From contig JACZZP010000012.1 of the NCBI GenBank assembly GCA_015183035.1, positions 1,984,001 through 2,048,000 on the forward strand: a stretch of DNA of 64,000 nt, in the 5' to 3' direction. The stretch's first letter is position 1. Each line of letters starts with the position of its first letter. Positions 11,272-24,300 of the stretch are shown in pieces. Position numbers and translations under genes: made by a program. Source of the stretch: Meloidogyne chitwoodi. Its lineage: Eukaryota; Nematoda; Chromadorea; Rhabditida; Meloidogynidae. The notes under the pieces are model-generated. The model saw only the letters and a list, made by a program, of their open reading frames with translations, was not told the DNA's origin and ran no database searches.

Positions 11272-13621
11272 TCATTTAATTCCAAGTGTTGTTTCTTTAA
11301 CCAATGAATTTAAAGTAAAAAGATTGAAAAGATCTTTTTTTTTTTAAAAAAAAGAATAATTTAATTAAATTTAAAAAAACCTATAATTTGTAACGATTCA
11401 TTTTTCTTTGCTGCAACTTTTCGAATCATTGGAATGCGAAGAAGAATTGAAGAAAAACGTTTTTGAGCTTCACAAGAATCATAAAAATGACTAATATGTG
11501 TAAATAATGCAGAAATCATTTTTTTCTGTTCTGCACAAACATTTCGTTGACTTGCAGCGTCTAAACTTTCAGTATCTTAAAAAATAAAATTTATAATTTT
11601 AAAAAAGAAAAAACCTGGATCAAAAAACATAATCGCTTGAAGCGCAGCAAATTCTTTAAAAAATATTTTAAACCCAAAACTTAATAAAAATTAAAAAAAA
11701 AGAAAGAAAACCTGCAGTTGAAATGTTTAATCTTCTAAAAGGTTTCATAACACAATCAATCATAGCTGCCATAACTGGAGTTAATCCTGACAGACTTCCA
11801 ATCGTCTAATTTTAAATTAAATAATTTAAAAAAAAATATAAAAAACCGGATAATGTAATGTTGGAGGAACATCAACAACAGAACGAACTCCTGTTTGAAG
11901 ACAATTATTTCCATCACGAATTAATCGAGGATCAAAAAATCTATAAAAAAGATTTAATTTAATAATTTTAAAATTAATACGCGTGAATATTGTTTGACAT
12001 CATTTGACTTGTAGATGTACCAAAACTTTCTGGACAAGTTGTTGAAGATGAAAAATTGTTAAATAAAAAATTATTTTTATTATTATTTTCAACTTTTTGA
12101 TCAACACTACTATTTTTAACGTCATCTTTAGGTGTTTGACTAGAAGATTCAAAATTATTAATTGAAGATGTTTTAAAAAATGAGGGTGGTTCTTCCCTAA
12201 AAATAAATAAAAAAAGAATTTCAATTTTTTCCCACTTAAAAGTATCTCAAAAAAAACCTCTTTTGTTCTCTCGGCAATTTTTCTGCAATAAGTTCTATTC
12301 CATCAATCATTTTATCGTCTTGTATTAATTCTGGAGTACGAAAAGCTTCACACATAATCATATAACTACTGGCATGATTTGTTATAAGAGCAACTTTATC
12401 AGAGTATGGCAATTTTCGAAATGTTGTAAATGTCTTTGCCCAATCAATATATAAAGTTATTATCCTTGAACGCCAAAAGGGCAACTTTTGATTATCTTTG
12501 TTTGAAGTAACTATTGGATCTGAGATCTTTTAAAAAATGGAAATTAATTTTTAAAAAATTTCAATTATTTCCAGGTAGAAAAAAGTCATAATATTATTTT
12601 AAAAAAAAATTTACTTTAACATTTATTGGACGAGAAAATATACTTTGAGCTTTCAACGCTTCTTCCAACGTCGCATATAAAGGTATTTCACCACGACTTA
12701 GAAGTAAAGTAAAATTGTTTTCTAACAGAGTTAAATTCTCCAAAATTCCGTCAAACGAGTTTGATGCCTAAAAAATTTTTTTTAATTTTTTAGCTCAGAA
12801 AAATCCGAAAATTTAAAAAAATTGGAAATAAAAATTTTTAAAAAACCTTATTATTCATTTTATTTAAATTAGGTGATAAATGATTTCCATTTTGAATGTC
12901 GCTTGAGCCACGAGAAAAAATATCTTCGTCATCAGAAACATCAAAATCATTGCTTAAAAATTAAAAAAAAATAATTTAAAGAATTAAAAAAATACTCTGC
13001 ATGATTATCCAATTTTTCATTTTCATCAATGATAATTTGATGTGCCAATTCATTTTTATCTCGTCGTTTTCTTTTTGTATAGCCAATTCTGTCTCTTTCT
13101 GATTGAATCGCTTTAATTAAAAAAATAATTTTTAATAATAATTTAAAAAAAAAATTACAATTTGTATCCATTCCCATTTTTATACATTTATCTAAACGGC
13201 AAGATCTACACGCACATCTGACACCTTTTTTAATTAAAAAATAAATATGTATAAAAATACTTAAGTCATTCCCCCAACCGTATTAATAAATTAAATTTAT
13301 TTTTTTTTAATTAAAAAACCTTTATCTATAATACAATTTCCATTGCCCATACATGTAAAGTTGCGATTATTCTTTTATTGTATTTTTATTAATTATAAAA
13401 AAATTAAAAAAAAATACCACAATAGCTCGACGAAAGAATGTTTTGCAACTAAAAATAACAAAATAAAAAATTAAAAATAAAAATAACCCATTGCAGGATG
13501 GAACAGAGTAATGATTTCCTGTTGCAATATCATTACAAACTACACAATTAGTACCTATAAATTTAAATATATTAAAAAAAAAAATAAAAAAACCTGGAGG
13601 AAGTTTGTCAATACCTGACAT
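11272..13621 (-). CDS. Nuclear hormone receptor (nematode NHR)
   Basis: This gene encodes a ligand-type nuclear receptor transcription factor. The start at 13621 (MSGIDKLPP) is followed by a two-zinc-finger DNA-binding domain split over four exons. The pieces are TNCVVCNDIATGNHYSVPSC, the P-box CNGCKTFFRRAIV, the second finger NRNFTCMGNGNCIIDK, and GVRCACRSCRLDKCIKMGM. The P-box CNGCKTFFRR is typical of the HNF4-derived receptor group expanded in nematodes. A basic hinge (YTKRKRRDKNE) follows. Downstream exons to 11272 form the ligand-binding domain, including WAKTFTTFRKLPYSDKVALI, the signature region that leads into helices 4-5. The protein ends TTLGIK at a TGA at 11272. The orthologue is not identified, so no number is assigned. 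A methyltransferase gene lies 370 bp upstream on the same strand. Confidence 0.88.
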
Positions 13622-13991
13622 TTAAAATTACGCAACAAAATTATTTTAAAGAGTTTAAGAAATACATATAAAGTAATAAAATGGAATTTTAAATTCCCTT
13701 TTAAATTTAATGATAAATTTATAAAAAAATTTTATATCAGAATTACAAAAAAGCAGAATAAAGGTTAAGTAAAAAGAGTAAATAACCAGAAAAATGTTTA
13801 AAAAAATTGTCGTTAAATACAACATAAAAAACAGGAATGTCTTCAAATAATTTTTGCAAGTCAATAAAACAAAAATATATTAAACACATTTCGTCACAAA
13901 AAATAAAATTAACCATTTTGTCACAGAGACATTCCTGCACTCACATTGAGAGTTAAAAAAGAATAAATCCTCTCTCAATAAAACATTTTAA
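13622..13991. other. Short intergenic spacer
   Basis: About 370 bp of AT-rich sequence separate the nuclear receptor start from the methyltransferase stop. Two overlapping open frames here are hydrophobic, AT-driven and lack family similarity; they are not called as genes. Confidence 0.5.
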
Positions 13992-16900
13992 TTATTTTTT
14001 AGAAGAAGTTTTAACCTTTTTAATTATTTTATTGTTAGTCATATCTTCCAATTTCTTCCTTTTATATCCCGTAGATTTTGCAAACGAAATAATACTATTA
14101 TTATTATTATTTGGAGAATTTTCAGAAGATGATGGAAATGAAACTGAGAGTGAACGATGACATTTAACAATATTTTTATTATTTGTTGTTTTGGCAGAAG
14201 AAGAAATGTTTAGATCATCTAAAATTTAAAAAAATAAATTTTAAATTTTTGGAGAAACATTTATCCCATATCCTCACCAAAAATTCTAAAAAAACAGTCT
14301 AATATCTATTAATTTTTTGTATAATTCAAGATCAACTTAATGTCCTTAAAAATTAAAAAAAAAACTTTCTCCTCTTAATTTAATTAAAAAAATTAATACA
14401 ACTAACACCATTGTCGCTTTGCTGGATCTGCTGCAAGAATACCAGTACAATTAGCTTCACCACAATGGCAAGAAGGTACTTCACTCCAAATTTCATGTCT
14501 TTGCATATTATAATCAAAAGACAATTCTTCACCTTTAGAGATATTTTTCTTTGCAATTAAAACCAAATGAAGATCAAAATCGCTTTGAAATTGTTGAATA
14601 ATACAATTTGGATTACAAGAATGATTTACATAACTAAAAAATAATTTTAACAAAAAAAAAATAAAATTAAAAAAAACCGCATATCATTTCCATAATATTG
14701 AGCATCAATAGAACGTTTATCGTCCAATTCCATTATATAATATTGAGCTTCATTAGATTGCAAAGCAGCAATTCTTGCAATTCTACGACGCTTTTCTTTT
14801 TCGTCAATAACTTCACCGGTATATTCACCCACAAAACCTCCCTTAAAAATAAAAAAAATAATTTTTAAATTAAAATTGTCCAATATTCACCCAAAATCTT
14901 GTTATTTATAAAAATTATTAATTTTATTCATACCGCAGGTACATCTTCCATCGCAATTGCACCATAACCTCTTCCATGAAAATACTCAATATTTACTTGA
15001 ATACAAGTTTTTCCTCCTTGACTAATGTTTCTATTGTTGCAAGGTTTGTTAGGTACTTCATTACATTCCTAAAATAAATTTAAATAATATTTTCTTCTTA
15101 AAATTAAAAAAAAAACCTTTGGACATTCAATACACAATGCTCTATTTATACATTTTGAAGAAGGACCGCATCTATCAATTGCATCGCTTGGACATTTACA
15201 ATTATCCCGGCCGAATAAACGCTCTCTTGACATTTTTAATTCGGGCTTGGAGTATTTATTTTGCTAGAAAAATAAAATAAAGAAAAAAATAAAATTACTC
15301 TTACATTCATTTTTTTAATAATTTTCTCTCCATTGCTAAATAATTTATCTGGAATTTGATCTTTTCTTATTGGACGACGAGTCAAACTATTTTTAAACAT
15401 AAATTCTTGTGCTGCTGTCCATTCTATTTAAAAAAAAAAATAATTTTAAAATAAAATTTAAAATAAAAACCTTCAAAAATATCAGATTTTTTTGCTTCAG
15501 TAATATAAAAATAATCACTATGAGTCATTGTAATGACTCGATTATGTGAAATTATATTGTAGTAAATTTTGCCTCTGTACGGAAGCCTAAAATTAATTTT
15601 TAAATTAAATTTATTATTTTTGTAAAAAAAATTAAAAAATAAATTTTTATTTGATCATTTTTAAACTTTAAATTAACAAAATATACCATTTAACACAAAG
15701 ATAACCAACAGCACCAAGTTGAGGACTTTTACTTGGAAATTCACAATTTTTTATAATTTGACATGGATACCATTTTCTAAAAATTATTTTTATTTTTTAA
15801 AATTAAAATTCTTTTTAACTGTCTAGAAAATCGTGCCATTGCATATTCATTGTAACGAACAAAGTCAAACATATCACACCAATGACATGTTGCCTTTTGC
15901 CTTTCTTCAATTGTATCAATAATTGAAATATTACGTTTAGGCTTGCTATAGCATTTAAAATGTATTGAACGAAAACATTTTGTGCATTTTACAAGTTTTT
16001 CTTTAAAAAAAAATATTTTAAAGGGTCATTTCTTAATAGAAAAATTCAATTTTTCTAATAAAATTTTTTTTTCTAAAGTTCCGGATAATTAAAAATAACC
16101 CCTCATTTAATTCAACAACCTCCATGATTTGGTCCCTGTTGACAGTCAGCGCAATGTTGCAAATGTAAATTGGTTGAATCGTTAAAAAGTATATGACGTG
16201 GACAAGTAATTGTATTTTTTTCATTAATTTCACATCCTCCTAAAAATGAAAAAATATTGTAGAATTTTATATATTAAAAATCAACCTGGTATACAATCCT
16301 CATGCCAAGCTAGTTCGCATTGATCACAAGCAATAAATTTACCTAAACAAAATTTTTTTAATTTAAAAATTACAAAAATATCACTCTACCAGCAAAACAT
16401 CTAGTTCTATTATGATCAGCAAAACAAGAAGTGCAATGATGTAGTGAACAATATAATTTATTATTACGTCTCATAAATTCAAAAGTATACCCACCAAGAC
16501 TAGTACTTTTAACACATTCATAATGAAAATGAACAAAGCAAGAAGAAGCTGCACATTTTAACATCCCAGCACTTTTAATACCACAAATATAGCAGAAGGA
16601 ACCACGAATTCCTAAAAAATATTGTTGAACAATAAGAATAAAAACAAACTTTTTGGAAAATCGGTCCTTGTGATTGGTTCATTATGCTTTCTTTGTGCAA
16701 TGTAAATTGGAGTTTTTTCCATCCAGATACCTAAAATAATTATATTAAAAATTATTGATAATAAGAAACCTTGATTAACAACTTGCTTGACTGTTTTGAT
16801 TGAAACCAATTCAAAAATTTGAAAATCACTAGGTGTAATTCGAAGCTTCAAGTCAGCCAAATTTTTTCTAATATCTTCCTGAATTCCATCCAAACCTGAG

Positions 16901-17189
16901 AAGTAACGTCCTTTAGTTTTGAGCAATTCATTAAACTGAGATATTTGGGCGCTTTCTACAAAATTAATTGCATCAACAATAACTAAATTTGGAATTTTAT
17001 GATAAAAAGTTGGGACGTCCTGGTCAGCTAAATTATGCATAGCTCTAGAAAAAGGTCTAAAATAATAAAAAGAAAATATATACTTGGTTTATTTTCCGAT
17101 TTTTTCATCAATCTTTCATCTGCAGCTTTCATTCGCAAACAATTTTGTATACATGAAGGTGAACGTTCAAGTAAAATCTTTTTATCCAT
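13992..17189 (-). CDS. NSD/MES-4-like histone H3K36 methyltransferase (PHD, PWWP, AWS, SET)
   Basis: This multi-exon gene encodes a nuclear protein with the domain order of the NSD group. The proposed start at 17189 splices in frame to the 16750-17040 exon. Cys/His-rich PHD-type modules follow (about 15950-16600, with CFVHFHYECVK and CDQCELAWHEDC). A PWWP-like domain (WYPCQIIKNCEFP..LGAVGY) spans about 15480-15800. The AWS cysteine cluster (CKCPSDAIDRCG..CINRALCIECP) comes next, then SET with GRGYGAIA, GGFVGEYTGEVI, YVNHSCNPNC and GEELSFDYN. The post-SET part reads CHCGEANCTG. The NHSCNPNC and ELSFDYN motifs are the S-adenosylmethionine-binding and catalytic signatures, and both are intact. 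The C-terminal tail to 13992 is Ser/Asn-rich and then basic. The family methylates H3K36. Orthology to mes-4 is likely but not proven; the N-terminal exon is the least certain part. Confidence 0.85.
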
Positions 17190-18330
17190 TCTATAAAATA
17201 AAATATATGTAAATTAAAAAATGTTAAACCAAAAAGGATAGAAAAAATTAAACAGAGAACCACCCTTTTACAAAAAAGAAGCGAAACAAATTTAAATGAA
17301 ATATTCCCACAAAAAGTTCAAGTCTAAATGTAAATAGGACATTTGGACAAAATTACATTTAGCCAATAGAACAAATGGTTAACAACTGAGAAGTTGTAGC
17401 AAACCCCTACAAATAATATGTAGCAAAAACAAAATTCAAGTTTATTTAAAAAATATATTCAAGTAGTACAATCTTTATAAAATTATAGAAAAATTATATT
17501 ATAGGTGTGTAAGTGAATTTCTCAACATTTAATACTATAGAAATTTCGCGGCCGGTTTTTATTTTATTATTTTATGAATGTGAATGAATGCACATTTAAA
17601 ACAATTTGTGGTATACTAGAATATAAAAAAATAAATTTCTATCAAGAATATTAATAAATTTAGAAGATTATTAATTTAAAAAAATATTATGGAGCAAATT
17701 AATTTTTTTTCACAAATATATAAATGCATTAAAAAAAAAAAGAATAGAATCTTTAAATTTCTGTTCAAAAAAATATTTTTTTTAATTTTTTCTAACTTTA
17801 AAAATTCTATTCATACAAATTAAAAGGCAAAATAAGGAGAAAAAAGGCGGTTGTTTTATATAAAATATATTAAAAATTAAAAAAAAGTGTTTGGCAAATA
17901 CTGGGTTAAATTAAAAAAAAAATAAGAAAAAAATTGTTTTACAGTCAAACCAGAATAAATATTTAAATTCTCAAATTTATTTCTTAATATATTATAAATT
18001 TTTAAAAATTTAATCTTTTGTTTGACTGTAATATTAAATATTTGTTTACTTAAAAATATTTATAAATTTTAAAAAAAAAGGTATAAAGCAACACAAATCT
18101 TGGCAGAGAATGCGCAAAATTTTGTGTGTTTTTTAAAAAAGGGAATTTTAGTAAAAAAAAAGACTGGCAAAAATTAAGGTAAAAAAGAAACATTGAATAT
18201 AAGGGTTAGAAAAATTAAAAAAAATGGCATCTTTAAAATTTTGACTTTTAAAAAAAATATTTATTTACTTTGTTTTTTTATAACTTTTTTAATTTCGTTG
18301 CGCACAGTTTCCTCATTTGCCCTTTCCTTT
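17190..18330. other. Intergenic region between methyltransferase and FASN genes
   Basis: This is an AT-rich spacer of about 1.1 kb. It contains a 91-bp inverted-repeat element (17940-18030) and homopolymer runs. It should hold the methyltransferase promoter and the fatty acid synthase 3' region. No other gene is supported. Confidence 0.55.
17940..18030. mobile_element. 91-bp Tc1/mariner-like MITE with TACAGTCAAAC ends
   Basis: TACAGTCAAAC at the left is matched by its exact reverse complement GTTTGACTGTA at the right, around an AT-rich core. The TACAGT start and flanking TA are typical of Tc1/mariner-related miniature elements. It is too small to code. Confidence 0.65.
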
Positions 18331-21300
18331 TCAATGTCTAGCTGCTCTTCTGTTCTCTCTTTGTTCCCTTTGTTCTTCTTCCAAAGCAACAGATGGAAGT
18401 GGATCAGGGATTGGCTGATTAAAAATGACAGCATTTATTATGGCAGCAGTGTCAACATGTTTATTGCCTTGTACAATGGAATCGTGGTCACCATTGACCA
18501 AATAAACGTTTGAAGTATCAGAAACCTTTTTTTTAAATTTAATTTAAAAATAAATAAATCAAAATAAACCTGGCTAATTCCATAATCTCTTCCTACATCT
18601 TCTTCACGAGCTGCACCCTGTTCTGCTCGGATTAGAGTTATATGTCCTCTGAATTTTTCTCTTGGTTTGTATCTACAATTTTTAATATATTTTTTTAGAA
18701 TACAAAAAAAAACAAACTTGTCAGCCATCAAAAATTTAGATCGCATAGCTTCACAAGCATAAGCTATTGTATCAGGTTTATCGAACAAACTAGTAGTCAT
18801 TACTGTATCAATAACCTTTTGAAGACGTTCTTTAAATGTACCCAATTGAATCATTTCAACACGGAATTTTTTATAGTCAACATTGGCAAAACGTAAAGTC
18901 ATTGCGCACATAATTTCTGACTCAAAGAGTGGATTATTTACCAGTGTATCACCAGTAACACCAAAAGCAACGCGGTAGACCTAAATAAAAAAAATAATAA
19001 TTTTTTATTTATAATTAAAAAATAAATAAATATATTTATTTAATTTGATACATTTCTATAAGTTTGCATATAAAGATGTGAGCCATCCAATAAAATTAAT
19101 TTTTCAACGCTATCAATTCCATCACTCTGTTGAAGTTGTGTAGCAATTTCAAAACCAATACAAGCACCATAAGAATATCCAATAATTCTATAAGGTCCAG
19201 TTGGTTGTATTTTTCTCATTTCTTTCAAGTAAATTCCTGCTACAATTTCAATGCTGTCATTAGGAACATTTCGGGTAAATTGAAGACAATATGCCGGAAA
19301 GTCGCATTTTGAGGCGACAAGTGATAATGGGGAAGCGATTCCTTCGATTGGGTGCATCTTTGGAATTAAATTAATAATAAAAAAATACTTACAAAGAAAG
19401 TAATTGGCCCTTCTTCAACTTTATTGCAACGAACAATAATATTTTCTGGATCCAAATCATTAACATTTACTCTCATTTTAAACAGTGCACCCATTTGTTC
19501 TTCTAATACTTTAACAGAATTTTCTAAAGCCAATTGTTCACCATCACGTCTAAATTGTAATTCTCCATCTCCTTGTAAAGTAGCACTTCCTGAAGCACCA
19601 CTTCCTCCTCCTTCTGCCATTTTAATTAATTTATTAAGTGTTAAAGTTCGAATTTCTTTCATTGACAAAGTTATGTCATAATCTCTTTCAAGTGCTTGTT
19701 TAATTTCAACACCCATTAATGAATCTAAACCGAGATCACCAAGATTTGCGTCTGGATTTAATTGAGAAATGTCATTAACTCCAAGAATGTGAGAAATTGT
19801 TTGGAGTAAATTGCCGCCAGATTGGTGCTTTTTTCCACCAGTGTCCGCTTTTATGTAGCTGAAAAAGGTAAAACAATATTTAAAACAAAAATTTTTTTAA
19901 ATTTTATACATTAAATTTCAACTAAATTATCTTTTTAAAATTGTCGGAAAGCAAAGGGTTTCGAACTTTTACTACTCTAAAACCAAAATGGAAATCACTA
20001 CCACTTAACCATCTCTTCATTTAATTACTTCATTTAAAATAAGAGTTTAATACTAATTATAAAAATTAATTTTTTAAAAAAAACCTTGAAACAATTGGAT
20101 GATTCCAAGCCAAAAAGAGATCCAAAGCAGAAAGACAACTTGGAATTCGTTGTGGAAGTGTTCCACCAACAACAGTATTATTATCTCCCATATGTTCAAG
20201 AATTACTCCAACATCTCCAATAGCTCCCCATTGTATTGCAATCCCTGGAAAACCATCAAAACGTCGTTGTTCAATAATTCTTTCCATTGTTGAATTTGAC
20301 CATCCATAATTTGTTTGTCCAGCATTTCCACGTCCAGACGTTATACTTGAAAAAACTATAAACCAACGCAATTTTTGACATTTTCTTGTTGCTTCATCTA
20401 AATTCATTGTTCCAAAATATTTTGCTTGGGCAGCATCTTTGAAATTTTGAACATTTTGATTTTCAAAAAGACAGTCACGTAGCACCATTGCCAAATGAAA
20501 AACTCCACCTATTGGACCCAAAACTTCACATTCTCGAATTAGTTCATGCGCATCATCCTTAAAATTATTTTCTTTTTTTTTTAATTTTAAAATAAAACTA
20601 ACGATATTAACAATATCTTGTGTAGAAATTAAAATTTGAATATTCATTCGTCTCCAAAAATGAACACAACGTGCTTGATATCCAGTTCTAATTCCTTTTC
20701 TCGATGTTAAAACTAATTTTCTAGCACCTCTATTTATTAACCATTGTGCTAATTCTAAACCAAAACCTCCTAATCCTCCAGTAATTAAATAAACAAATTG
20801 TGGATTACATAATGTTCGACAAACTGCACGAACAAACATTTTTGATGGTAAAGATAGCCTATCTTCTTCTTCTTGTCGAACTTGAATCAAAACTTTTCCT
20901 TTATGTTTTCCAGCAGATAAATACCTAAAGTAATAGGATTTTTATATAAAAATAAAATTAAAAAAAAAACCTGAAAGCTTCCTCGCATTTATCAGATGCA
21001 AAAACAGTCGAACTTATTGGTTGCACAACACCTTTACGAATTCCTTCTTCAAAAAGACGAGCACATTCTTGCCATTCTTGTTTACGACCAACAGATTGAT
21101 CCATTATTGCATCAAGAAGAATTCCATGACTTTAAATTTAAAAAATTTAAAAAATAAATATATAAAAAAAACATACAAAGTAACATTTTTTAAGAAAAGA
21201 GACATTCCCAAAGAAGAATTTTGTGATAAATCAACTTTTCCAATTTCAAGAAAACGTCCATGTTGTGCCAAACAACGAAGTGATGCTTGTAGCATTTCAT

Positions 21301-24300
21301 GTGCCAAAGAATTTAAAACAACATCTACGCCTCTCCCAAATGTATGTCTTCGAATATGTTGTTCAAATTCTGTTGTACGAGAATTGGCAAAATGATGGTC
21401 TTTTAATTGGGGAAAACGTTGTTGAAGAAATTCACGTTTATCTTGAGTACTAACTGTTGTATATACTTCACATCCATATTCTAATGCTATTCGAATTGCT
21501 GCTTGACCAACACCTCCTGTACCGCTATGGATTAGAACCTTTAAAATAATATTTTAATAATAAATTTAAAAAAAATTAAAAAAACCTTGTCTCCTTTAGA
21601 AATTCTTCCACGCATAATAAGAGCATAATATGCAGTTGCATAAGCAACAGGGACTGTAGCAGCATCTTGTAGTGACCATTCCTCTGGCACATTCCAAAAG
21701 AAATCGTTGTGGCAAGCAACAGAAGTTGCCAATGCTTGTGCTGGTAAAATACCCATAACTCTTTGTCCATCTTGTAAACGACCAGAAAATTCCATTCCAA
21801 GAAGGCATTCACGGTCTGCAAATTGTCCTGGAATAGCATCTGGTGCAAGTCGGCCATATGCTAACATAACATCTCGGAAATTTAAGGCAGAATAATAAAC
21901 AGAACAAAGAACAATATCTTGTTTTTGATCACCCAAATATGATTGCATTTCTTCAAAATATTGATTAGTGCTCTCTACCCATGTTAAACTTGAAACATCA
22001 GCTCGAACTAATGTGTTAATGAATGCATGTTCAACTTCTTTGTAACTGTGTGCTTCTTCTAAAAAATTAAAATAATAATTTACATCAAAATTAATTAAAT
22101 TAAACCTTCTTTAACAACAAGATGTCTAATAGAACCCCAATTTCCATCTCTATAATTGTTTGCATGCAAATCAGCTTCAAGAATTTCTTTAACTTCTTCA
22201 CTTTCCAAATCAATACAAGGAGGACCATTACGATTTTCTGGACGAAGGCTGATATCGACAAGATTGCGAAAACGATTGAACTTAAGATTTTCTTCTACAA
22301 AACAGAGGGAAAGGCCTAAAGTGCCATTGTTGCGGACACGTGTACTTGTCATCCTTTAAAATTTTTTTTTTTTAATTATTTAATAAAGATTATAAAATTA
22401 TACCAAACAGTTTTGTAGTCTGGTTCATTTAAGCGTTCTTCAATCACTTTTTGAAGTTGTTCAATCCATGTAAATTCTTTAATATCATCTATATCAACAA
22501 TCACAGGATCTCTTGGTTGTTGTGATATTTTACGTAAAACATAAGTTGTTGTTGGAACATTTGGATCATTCTAAAATATTTTATAAAAAACAAATCTTTT
22601 TAATATAAAAAAACCTGTTTAACACAAATACGGAATCCTGCTTCACTAAAAACCTTTTCAAGAGTATCACGAGCAAAATAGACACCATAAATGCGTTGAA
22701 ATGAATTTCCTTCAACTTTGCCAAAATCAACGCCTTGAAGACCATCACAGATAAGAGCTAAGTAAAAAATATTTTTTTAAATAATTTAAAAAATAATTAA
22801 AAACCAATTTCATAATCTTTTGTAAGTTCATTAATTATAATAAATCCATTATCTCGTAATAATTGGGAGCAGCGTTGAAGAAAATGAACAGGGTGAGATT
22901 TTCGCCAAAGTACTCGATTGAGGACAAGATAATCAAATTGACGAAATTCTTGAGGCAATTTTAAATCTTTTCCATCATCACCAGCCTTTAAAAAATATTA
23001 AATAAAATTTTTTTAATTAAAAAAAAACCTCAAGATCAATTGCAAATTTAGATGTATTTAATTGTTGTAACGTTGTTTCGTCTAAATTATCAACTTTTGG
23101 TCCAATACATGTCCATTCAATTTCCAACAATGGATGGGATAGACTCGCGTTTATGCTAATTTTAAAAAATTATTTTTAATTTAATATTAAAAAATATTAA
23201 ACCAATGTTTGAGAACATCTGTGGAAGTAAGTTCAATGAAACAAGCCTTTTTACGATGTCCAGCAGTATTTTCAAAACAAACATCCTAAAAAACAAAGTA
23301 TAATACTGTAGAATAATGTATTTAATGTCATTAAGGAAATGTCACTTTTTCTACGTTTCTCACCTTAGAATAAACATAGAAAAATTCCAATAAAACTTTG
23401 CTTGTTAATAGAAAAAATGATTTTATCCAATTTTTTAAGAAAATGCTTAAAATAGTTGTTCCCCACCCTCTTTAAAAAGTCTCCATTTAAACATAAAAAT
23501 TTAAAAACCTGTGCAGATTTTGTAAATCTATCATTTAATAAACAATGTGCCCAATAACGATCATTATCCAAAGCTTTGTAAATATTTGTCATTTTACTAA
23601 CTGCTCTTTGTTCAAATCCTAAAGAATTATTGACAAATTCATCCAAATCTGTTTCAAAAAGTTCATTAAATGCATTGATGAGAGTGCATCTTAAAAAATA
23701 TTTTTTTAATTTTAATTTTTTTTCAAATACTTTGAGTCTTCAATAAATTTGCTACGCTTTTCCTCATCCATTTCAGAAGGTGGTAATTTACTTTTAAGCA
23801 TTTCCAATGCTCTATTAAATTGTTCACCATTTGTTATTTTTTCAAGTAGACCAAATTTATTCCATTTGGATAAACCATTAATTAATATTGAATGAAGTAG
23901 ATGACGATATTCAGTAAGAATTTGACGTTCTTTTGGAAAATCATCCAATGAACTTAATTTAAAAGATTAAAATAGACTCTAAAAAAACTAAAAAAACCTA
24001 TCATCCAAATGTTTAACAAAATAAAGTTTTTCCAAAAATAGTTGTCCTGAAGGTTGAGGTCTTCGTTGTATAGTATACGCAGTTAATTCACAACACTCAA
24101 CTCCTCCAGCAATGCATCCATTTGTAGCAATGTCATTTCGTAATTCGACAACTTGGATTCCATCTGTTTTTTGAAGAAAAAAAATAAAATATAAAAAAAA
24201 TAAAGAAAATTTTAAAATGGTATTTCCTTCACTCCCTTCTTCCTATTAAGCTAAAGTTATTTTCTGTTTGATATTTTGTTAGAGTAATTGTTGCTTCAAG

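Noticed and set aside
13655..13940. Overlapping hydrophobic open frames on the minus strand
   Set aside because: They are in the spacer between two well-defined genes, overlap each other and show no family features.
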